Positions 56,676 to 64,000 of a DNA stretch of 64,000 nt are shown here, one piece after another. This DNA comes from Tragulus kanchil. Taxonomy: Eukaryota > Chordata > Mammalia > Artiodactyla > Tragulidae. The DNA is taken from positions 6,200,001 to 6,264,000 of the forward strand of contig JAIOJX010000004.1 of assembly GCA_022376925.1 (NCBI GenBank), written 5' to 3'. The notes beneath the pieces were generated by a model. That model worked only from the letters and a program-made list of their open reading frames with translations, was not told the origin of the DNA and ran no database searches. Position numbers and translations under genes: made by a program. Positions within the stretch are counted from its first letter, which is position 1, and each line of letters begins with the position of its first letter.

Positions 56676-58172
56676 GACTACAACTTCTTTTTTTCTTTTC
56701 CCCATTGGGCCTCTTTTATTTTTATATTTATTTTCATCTATCTTTTTATTATTTGGCCTGTGTGGACCTCCCACTGCAGTGACCTCTCTTGTTGCAGAGC
56801 ACCAGCTCTAGGCACATGCGCTCTAGAGTGCTGCCTCATAATTGGACACACTGGTCCAGCCCCTCTTTGGCACGTGGGATCTTCCCGGGCCAGGGATCAA
56901 ACGGGTGCCCCTTGCACTGTAAGGTAGACTCTATACCCACTGGACCACCAGGAAAGCCCTGACTACAGTTTTTAATAGAGTTTGAAATCAAGGATTGTGC
57001 TGGCTCCAACTTTGTCCCTTTTCAAGGGGGGGATTGCAGCATGCCAGGCTTCCCTGTCCTCTGCTATCTCCCAGAGTTTGCTCAAGTCCATATCCATTGA
57101 GTCCATAATGCTATGTAACCATCTCATCCTCTGCTGTCCTTTTCTCCTTTTGCCTTCAGTCTTTCCCAGCATCAGAATCTTTTCCAATGAATCAGTTCTT
57201 TGTATCAGGTAGCCAAAGTATTGGAGCTTCAGCTTCAGCATCAATCCTCCCAATGAATATTCAGGGTTGATTTCTTTTGGATTGACTGATTTGGTCTCCT
57301 TGCAGTTCAAGGAACTCTCAAGAATCTTCTTCAGCACCATAATTCAGAAGCATCAGTTCTTTGGCACTCAGCCTTCTCAGTGCTCAGTCCAACTCTCACA
57401 TCCATATATGACCACTGGAAAACCATAGGTCTGACTATACTCTCCTTTGTTGGCAAAGTGATGTCTTTGCTTTTTAATATGCTGTTTAGGTTTATAATAG
57501 CTTTTCTCTCAAGAAGCAAGTGTCTTCTAATTTCATGACTGCAGTCACCATCTGCAATGGTTTTACAGCTCAGGAAAAGATAATCTGTCACTCCTATGTT
57601 TTTCCCTTCTATTTTCCATGAAGTTGATGGGACCAACTGCCATGATGTCAGTTTTTTTGAATGTTGAGTTTTAAGCTAATTTTTTCACTTTCCTCTTTCA
57701 CCCTCATCAAAGGGATCCTAGTTTCTCTTCACTTTCTGTCTTTAGAGAGGTATCATCTGTCTATCTGAGGTTATCGGTATTTCTCTTGGCAATCTTAATT
57801 CCAGTTTGTGATTGTTTTGATGACTACAACTTCTTTTTTTCTTTTCCCCATTGGGCCTCTTTTATTTTTATATTTATTTTCATCTATCTTTTTATTATTT
57901 GGCCTGTGTGGACCTCCCACTGCAGTGACCTCTCTTGTTGCAGAGCACCAGCTCTAGGCACATGCGCTCTAGAGTGCTGCCTCATAATTGGACACACTGG
58001 TCCAGCCCCTCTTTGGCACGTGGGATCTTCCCGGGCCAGGGATCAAACGGGTGCCCCTTGCACTGTAAGGTAGACTCTATACCCACTGGACCACCAGGAA
58101 AGCCCTGACTACAGTTTTTAATAGAGTTTGAAATCAAGGATTGTGCTGGCTCCAACTTTGTCCCTTTTCAAG
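55888..58172. repeat. Tandem duplication D21 (about 1138 bp)
   Basis: Copies at 55888-57026 and 57035-58172, offset 1146-1147; 8-bp G-rich filler GGGGGGAT. One base is lost in copy 2 (GGAAAAACC versus GGAAAACC). The unit holds BovB, a SINE and L1-C flank. Confidence 0.93.
56676..56967 (-). mobile_element. CHR-like SINE, intermediate age, 7-bp TSD (copy 57822-58113)
   Basis: GACTACA occurs at 56676-56682 and 56961-56967 around a minus-strand element (about 56683-56960). Head GGGCTTTCCTGGTGGTCCAG, B box GTTTGATCCC-like, CACGTG retained, palindrome decayed to GGCACATGCGCTC. The C-rich tail is short. It inserted in L1-C sequence next to the BovB TSD. Confidence 0.85.
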
Positions 58173-59214
58173 ATTTCTTTGATTGTACAGGGTCTTTTGC
58201 AGTTACATACATATTTCAGGAAGGATTTTTTTTTCTTTCTGTGAAACATACCATTGGAATTTTGACAAGGATTACACTGAATCTGTGGATTGCTTTGAGA
58301 AGTATGCACATTTAAATTATATCAATTCTAATCAATGTGCATGAAATGTCTTTTCATTTATTTATGTCTTTTTTACTTTCTTTTTTTTTTTAAATATTTA
58401 TTTATTTATTTTTGGGGGGGCGGGTTGGGGAGGGAAGGGGTGGGCGGGCCACTTTTATTGGTCTTTCATTTGTCTATTTTCATCCGTCTTTGTTCTTTGG
58501 CTCTTGTCGGCCTCCCATCGCGGTGGCCTCTGTTGTCGCAGAGCACCGGCTCTGGGCGCATGCGCTCCTGAGCTCCGGCTCGGTAATTGGACACATCGGT
58601 CCAGCCGCTCCATGGCACGTGGGATCTTCCTGGGCCAGGGATCAAACGGGTGCCCCTTGCACTGTAAGGTAGACTCTATACCCACTGGACCACCAGGAAA
58701 GCCCTGACTACAGTTTTTAATAGAGTTTGAAATCAAGGATTGTGCTGGCTCCAACTTTGTCCCTTTTCAAGATTTCTTTGATTGTACAGGGTCTTTTGCA
58801 GTTACATACATATTTCAGGAAGGATTTTTTTTTCTTTCTGTGAAACATACCATTGGAATTTTGACAAGGATTACACTGAATCTGTGGATTGCTTTGAGAA
58901 GTATGCACATTTAAATTATATCAATTCTAATCAATGTGCATGAAATGTCTTTTCATTTATTTATGTCTTTTTTACTTTCTTTTTTTTTTTAAAATATTTA
59001 TTTATTTATTTTTGGGGGGGCGGGTTGGGGAGGGAAGGGGTGGGCGGGCCACTTTTATTGGTCTTTCATTTGTCTATTTTCATCCGTCTTTGTTCTTTGG
59101 CTCTTGTCGGCCTCCCATCGCGGTGGCCTCTGTTGTCGCAGAGCACCGGCTCTGGGCGCATGCGCTCCTGAGCTCCGGCTCAGTAATTGGACACATCGGT
59201 CCAGCCGCTCCGCG
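58015..59214. repeat. Tandem duplication D22 (about 600 bp), SINE-to-SINE
   Basis: Copies at about 58015-58613 and 58616-59214, offset 601. Both borders lie at the same place (GGCACGTGGGATC) inside two similarly oriented CHR-like SINEs. The unit is the distance between those two SINEs. This is the only pair here with clear SINE homology at both breakpoints. It is also much shorter than the others. Confidence 0.9.
58366..58700 (-). mobile_element. Hybrid CHR-like SINE (young left part, older right part)
   Basis: From 58366 to about 58613 the sequence equals the young SINE at 58966-59214 (same left TSD, G-rich tail, GCGCATGCGC at 58556-58565). From about 58616 onward it equals the older SINE head at 58017-58106 (TCAAACGGGTGCCCCTTGCA, GTAAGGTAGACTC) and its flank GACTACA. 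Target-site duplications do not match across it. This is the product expected from unequal exchange, or mis-joining, between the two SINEs. Confidence 0.9.
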
Positions 59215-59321
59215 GCACGTGGGATCCTCCCAGGCCAGGGATCGAACCGGCGCCCCTTGCACTGCAAGGCGGTGTCCTTACCCACTGGACCACCAGGGAA
59301 GCCCTCTTTTTTACTTTCTTT
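58966..59321 (-). mobile_element. CHR-like SINE with GC-rich tail, youngest-looking, 17-bp TSD
   Basis: TCTTTTTTACTTTCTTT at 58966-58982 and 59305-59321 is a perfect TSD, giving an element of about 322 bp (58983-59304). On minus: head GGGCTTCCCTGGTGGTCCAG, A-box region, exact B box GGTTCGATCCC, CACGTG (59216-59221), TCCGCGG-type CpGs, GCGCATGCGC (59156-59165), CCAAT motif, C-rich tail and AAATA repeat with poly-A. With nearly all CpGs intact this is the best family reference in the window. Confidence 0.92.
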
Positions 59322-61243
59322 CATCAATGTCTTATGGCTTTCAGTGTATGGATATCTGACATCTTTCATTAAATTTAGTCCTATAAACTTTATTCATTTC
59401 AGTGTTATTGTAAGTGGGTTTTTTTCTAAACTGTTTTTGATGATTTGTTCTTAGTATGTAGAAATGCAGCTGGTTTATATATATTGAGTTTGTATCCTGC
59501 AACTTTACTGAAATTGTTTATTAGCTGCAACATTTTGGTGAAGTTTTTAGGAGCTTCTATAGACAATACTATGTTATCTACAAATAGAGGCACTTTTATT
59601 TCTTCCTTTCCAATTCGGATGCCATTTATTTCTTTTCCTTGCCTAGTTGCTCTACCTACCATTCCCAGGAATCTGTTGAATGAAAGTGGGAAGAGTGGGC
59701 ATCCAGTTCTGTCCTTTTCTAAGAAGAAAAGCTTTCAGTTTTTCACTGTGTATAATAAATGTTATTAATAGCTTGGTCTTGTCATATATCACATTTATTG
59801 TGTTGAGGTACACGTACTCTATAACCAATTTGTTCAGAGTTTTTATTATAAAAGGATGTTGAGTTTTGTCAAGCAATTTTTCTGTATTATGATCATGTAT
59901 AATTATTATCTTTTATTTTGTTGCTGTGGTATATCACATTTATTGACTTGTGAGTGTTGAGCCATCCTTGTGTCACTGGAATAAATCTCACTTGACCATG
60001 TTGTGTACTCCTTTTAATGTACTGTTGAAATCAGTTTGCTAATAGTTTCTTGAGGATTTTTACATATATGTCCATTGAGGATTGTTGTTGTTCAATCACT
60101 AAGTCATGTCCAATTCTTTGCAACCCCATGGACCATAGACCTCTAGGATCCTCTGTCCTTGGGGTTTTCCAGGGAAGAACATTGGAGTGTGTTTCCTTTT
60201 CCAGGATATCAGGGATTGAGCTCACATCTCCTGCATTGGCAGGCAGATTCTTTACCACTGAGCCACTGGGAAGCCCTCTTTTTACTTTCTTTCATCAATT
60301 TTCTTTCAGTGTATGGATATCTGACATCTTTCATTAAATTTAGTCCTATAAACTTTATTCATTTCAGTGTTATTGTAAGTGGGTTTTTTTCTAAACTGTT
60401 TTTGATGATTTGTTCTTAGTATGTAGAAATGCAGCTGGTTTATATATATTGAGTTTGTATCCTGCAACTTTACTGAAATTGTTTATTAGCTGCAACATTT
60501 TGGTGAAGTTTTTAGGAGCTTCTATAGACAATACTATGTTATCTACAAATAGAGGCACTTTTATTTCTTCCTTTCCAATTCGGATGCCATTTATTTCTTT
60601 TCCTTGCCTAGTTGCTCTACCTACCATTCCCAGGAATCTGTTGAATGAAAGTGGGAAGAGTGGGCATCCAGTTCTGTCCTTTTCTAAGAAGAAAAGCTTT
60701 CAGTTTTTCACTGTGTATAATAAATGTTATTAATAGCTTGGTCTTGTCATATATCACATTTATTGTGTTGAGGTACACGTACTCTATAACCAATTTGTTC
60801 AGAGTTTTTATTATAAAAGGATGTTGAGTTTTGTCAAGCAATTTTTCTGTATTATGATCATGTATAATTATTATCTTTTATTTTGTTGCTGTGGTATATC
60901 ACATTTATTGACTTGTGAGTGTTGAGCCATCCTTGTGTCACTGGAATAAATCTCACTTGACCATGTTGTGTACTCCTTTTAATGTACTGTTGAAATCAGT
61001 TTGCTAATAGTTTCTTGAGGATTTTTACATATATGTCCATTGAGGATTGTTGTTGTTCAATCACTAAGTCATGTCCAATTCTTTGCAACCCCATGGACCA
61101 TAGACCTCTAGGATCCTCTGTCCTTGGGGTTTTCCAGGGAAGAACATTGGAGTGTGTTTCCTTTTCCAGGATATCAGGGATTGAGCTCACATCTCCTGCA
61201 TTGGCAGGCAGATTCTTTACCACTGAGCCACTGGGGAAGCCCT
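59295..61243. repeat. Tandem duplication D23 (about 965 bp)
   Basis: Copies at about 59295-60276 and 60266-61243, offset 965. The join lies in GGGAAGCCCTC, which is the shared tRNA-head end of the CHR-like SINE (59295) and the Bov-tA SINE (60267). Copy 2 lacks about 9 bp at its start (CATCAATTTTCTTTCAG versus CATCAATGTCTTATGGCTTTCAG). Confidence 0.9.
60076..60277 (-). mobile_element. Bov-tA-type SINE in L1-C (copies 61041-61243 and 62139-62340)
   Basis: Left: GTTGTTGTTCAATCACTAAG and ACCCCATGGACCATAGACC. Right: CTCCTGCATTGGCAGGCAGA, then TTTACCACTGAGCCACTGGG. Complete minus-strand Bov-tA with tRNA head at the right. Three copies because D23 and D24 overlap on it. Copies differ only by GGGGAAGCCC versus GGGAAGCCC and a few bases near the left end. 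Confidence 0.9.
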
Positions 61244-63110
61244 CACTGGGGATATTGACCTGTAATTTCTGTTTTTCATAGTGCTCTTTTTTGGTTTTGG
61301 TATCATAGTAATACTGGCCTTGAAAATTGTGTTTGGAAGTGTTCTATGTTTTTAGAAGAGTTGGAGAAGGATTGATAATTAGTCTTTAATATTTGACTAA
61401 ATTTACTATTGAAGCCATCTGGCCCTATGCTTTGATTTTTGGGGAGTTTTTAAAATTAATGATCCAGTCTTCTTACTGTTATTTGTCTATTCAGATTTTC
61501 TATTTCTTCATGGTTCTGTCTTGGTAGATTGTATGTTTATAGGAATTTATCTATGTTTTCTTTGTTGTCAAATTTGTTGGCATATAATCATTCATAGTTG
61601 TCTCATGATTTTGTATTTTTATTGATCAGTTACAATATATCCTCTTTTCTGGTTTTACTTATTTGAGTCATCATTCTGGGAAGCCATAAAGGTTTGTCTG
61701 TTTTGTTTATTTTTCAAAAAAATCAGCTCTCAGTTTCACTGACCTTTTCTATTGTCTTCTTAGTCTGTCTTTCATTTGTTTCCCCTCTTGATCTTTCTAA
61801 TTTCCTTCCTTTTTCTAACTTTTGGCTTACTGTGTTTTTTACTCCTTGAGGTGTAGAGTTAGGTATTAGCTGGGCCTTGATTGACTGGATAGGATGTTTC
61901 TACCCCTGTTAGGGGAGAAATGTTCTAGTTTGCCTCAGGTCTCATCACTCTAAGGTTTCTAAAGGCCAACAGTCATCAAAGAAATGCCTGGTATATTGTT
62001 TTACTTACTCCCATGACCCTCAGCGAATCCTTGTGTCACTGGAATCAATCTCACTTGACCATGTTGTGTACTCCTTTTAATGTACTGTTGAAATCAGTTT
62101 GCTAATCGTTTCTTGAGGATTTTTCCATATATGTCCATTGAGGATTGTTGTTGTTCAATCACTAAGTCATGTCCAATTCTTTGCAACCCCATGGACCATA
62201 GACCTCTAGGATCCTCTGTCCTTGGGGTTTTCCAGGGAAGAACATTGGAGTGTGTTTCCTTTTCCAGGATATCAGGGATTGAGCTCACATCTCCTGCATT
62301 GGCAGGCAGATTCTTTACCACTGAGCCACTGGGAAGCCCTCACTGGGGATATTGACCTGTAATTTCTGTTTTCATAGTGCTCTTTTTTGGTTTTGGTATC
62401 ATAGTAATACTGGCCTTGAAAATTGTGTTTGGAAGTGTTCTATGTTTTTAGAAGAGTTGGAGAAGGATTGATAATTAGTCTTTAATATTTGACTAAATTT
62501 ACTATTGAAGCCATCTGGCCCTATGCTTTGATTTTTGGGGAGTTTTTAAAATTAATGATCCAGTCTTCTTACTGTTATTTGTCTATTCAGATTTTCTATT
62601 TCTTCATGGTTCTGTCTTGGTAGATTGTATGTTTATAGGAATTTATCTATGTTTTCTTTGTTGTCAAATTTGTTGGCATATAATCATTCATAGTTGTCTC
62701 ATGATTTTGTATTTTTATTGATCAGTTACAATATATCCTCTTTTCTGGTTTTACTTATTTGAGTCATCATTCTGGGAAGCCATAAAGGTTTGTCTGTTTT
62801 GTTTATTTTTCAAAAAAATCAGCTCTCAGTTTCACTGACCTTTTCTATTGTCTTCTTAGTCTGTCTTTCATTTGTTTCCCCTCTTGATCTTTCTAATTTC
62901 CTTCCTTTTTCTAACTTTTGGCTTACTGTGTTTTTTACTCCTTGAGGTGTAGAGTTAGGTATTAGCTGGGCCTTGATTGACTGGATAGGATGTTTCTACC
63001 CCTGTTAGGGGAGAAATGTTCTAGTTTGCCTCAGGTCTCATCACTCTATGGTTTTTCTAAAGGCCAACAGTCATCAAAGAAATGCCTGGTATATTGTTTT
63101 ACTTACTCCC
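60930..63110. repeat. Tandem duplication D24 (about 1082 bp)
   Basis: Copies at 60930-62012 and 62028-63110, offset 1098. Filler ATGACCCTCAGCGAA (62013-62027) partly resembles the true right flank AGATGAC. Differences: GAATAAATC versus GAATCAATC, AATAGTTTC versus AATCGTTTC, CTCTAAGGTTTC versus CTCTATGGTTTTTC. Confidence 0.92.
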
Positions 63111-64000
63111 AGATGACTTTTTTCCATCAGTTTTTTGGCTGGTATCTTAGGCATCTGAATATGAACCCTGTGGCTTAGAGTTTGCATGGGGAATAGTTCC
63201 TTTTGGTTGGAGGATAGAAAACATGAAGGCGGGTAGTGGGGAAGAAAACTGGAAAGGCAGCTTATGACAGAGAAAGGGAGAGTCCTGAAACCAGCCATCA
63301 CATCTAGACTTTATTTTTTAGGCATAAGGATGCTACTGAGGAACCTGAAGCTCTTAACTGACATCCTAGCCTCCTGTCCTAGAACAGCTTCCGCCTGTTC
63401 ATTTAAATGTTCTTTCCTTTTGCTGCATTTTCTCTTTGCTATCTCTGTTCCCAACGGGGAGTGTTTTCAAAAGGCTAGACAGCTGTTTACATCTCCTTTT
63501 AAATGGAGGCATTGTGGCTCTTCCCTCCCTCTAAGGACATCTTGTAAATTGCTCTCTCATTGTGAGAAGAGCAGCCCTTGCTTCTCTGTCTGTTCCACCT
63601 CCCTGGGTGGAGGCTGGGGCAAGTAGAACAGAAGCACTTCACTCCATTGGTGTCCTCCTTGATTTGCCGGGATTTGTGGAAAAAACAGAAAGGCCTTTGT
63701 TAGCTGTTGTCAAGCAGTTCCTGGTTGAAATCCATTTGCGAAGTGATCAACTTGCAGAAAATCTTTGTGTATTCCTGGGTGTGGTCTTTGGATGTAGCCT
63801 GAATGTGATGAGACAAGTGCTGGTATGGAATCTTCTAGTCTTGGCTGCGTAGTCCATGAGCTCTGTGTCTCTGTTTTGCCCCCCTTTTAAATTTTGGGGG
63901 ATGAGGGACAAAAGTTTTCTTTTTTATTTCTAGCTCTCATTTGTTTCCCTTTTTTTGATCTTTCTAATTTCCTTCCTTTTTCTAACTTTTGGCTTACTGT
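62868..64000. repeat. Start of a further duplication D25, cut by the window edge
   Basis: 63937-64000 repeats 62868-62929 (TCATTTGTTTCCC, then TTTCTAATTTCCTTCCTTTT) at offset about 1070, with two extra T in the second copy. The rest of the copy lies beyond the window, so the staircase continues to the right. Confidence 0.88.
63111..63936. other. Single-copy unique DNA, no gene called
   Basis: No repeat family is recognised. Plus frames at 63264-63626 (120 codons) and 63562-63852 (96 codons) are open. The second contains PGFVEKTERPLLAVVKQFLV, which looks protein-like, but I know no family and see no supporting splice or promoter signals. A coding exon cannot be excluded from sequence alone. 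Confidence 0.45.

Larger units (their letters stand above)
53196..62961 (-). mobile_element. Old L1 (L1-C) interrupted by BovB, CHR-like SINEs and Bov-tA
   Basis: Minus-strand L1 beginning with its 3' UTR (AATATAATTGACATAGCACA at 53217, again at 54357). ORF2 sequence follows: 54952-55146 ([20 protein letters not shown]), then insertions, 59426-59662 (RT palm with FVDN in place of FADD), 59652-59876, and finally 61250-62961 (antisense fingers and linker regions). The 5' end is truncated in ORF2 near 62961, with a first copy ending near 61864. Four young insertions and duplications D20-D24 inflate it from roughly 3 kb. Confidence 0.85.

Noticed and set aside
305..63110. CRISPR array or satellite DNA as an explanation for the repeats
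   Set aside because: There are two copies per unit with different content in each pair, and a mammalian repeat background. There are no short regularly spaced repeats and no monomer array.
305..63110. Genuine recent segmental duplications as the default reading
   Set aside because: Near-constant unit size, overlapping borders, degraded fillers and lack of shared breakpoint motifs fit assembly artefact better. Kept open only for D22.

Overview
This is a non-coding, repeat-saturated stretch of a ruminant nuclear genome. The evidence is BovB (RTE) LINE fragments, tRNA-headed Bov-tA SINEs that carry a BovB-derived body, a CHR-like tRNA-derived SINE family, and L1, MIR, L2, MER5A/hAT and MLT1 remnants. 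No bacterial features, no exons of a recognisable host gene and no host RNA gene are visible. The longest open frames belong to dead L1 and BovB ORF2. Species cannot be fixed. All Bov-type SINEs seen have a tRNA head and none is a clear Bov-A2 dimer, so a basal ruminant such as a chevrotain is possible but only a guess.

The dominant feature is not a gene. The window is a staircase of head-to-tail direct duplications. I could place 24 pairs, plus a 25th cut by the right edge. Units are about 0.97-1.17 kb, with one of about 0.60 kb, and copies are nearly identical. Neighbouring duplicated intervals often overlap, so some bases occur three times. Many junctions hold 10-55 bp of filler that looks like a degraded version of the true flanks. 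Summed offsets are about 26 kb, so the unique sequence is only about 38 kb. I read this mainly as an assembly or gap-filling artefact (unmerged contig overlaps of near-fixed length), which must be excluded before any biology is claimed.

Layout. 1-5.4 kb: Bov-tA SINEs, MIRs and an intact CHR-like SINE with a 15-bp target-site duplication (TSD). 5.4-9.6 kb: a 5'-inverted L1 inside a MER5A element. 9.6-13.5 kb: mostly low-repeat unique DNA. 13.5-16.6 kb: L1 3' end, hAT-Charlie-like remnant and BovB RT fragment. 16.6-25.85 kb: a CHR-like SINE and a 5'-truncated minus-strand L1 sharing one target site. 25.85-29.6 kb: MIR, BovB tail, L2. 29.6-36 kb: a second minus-strand L1 reaching past the ORF1 start. 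37.6 kb: another CHR-like SINE. 38-43.5 kb: MIRs, L1 tail, MLT1 solo LTR, Bov-tA. 44-48.5 kb: SINE-in-SINE, then a plus-strand BovB ending at its 3' tail. 48.5-52 kb: unique DNA. 52-63 kb: old minus-strand L1 interrupted by BovB, CHR-like SINEs (one a hybrid) and Bov-tA. 63.1-63.9 kb: unique DNA.

The most interesting biology is the CHR-like SINE family. Its young copies keep an RNA polymerase III B box, an NRF1-like GCGCATGCGC palindrome, an E-box, a CCAAT motif and a G-rich/C-rich 3' tail ending in an AAATA microsatellite. Coordinates of degenerate repeats are approximate (tens of bases); TSDs were read base by base.
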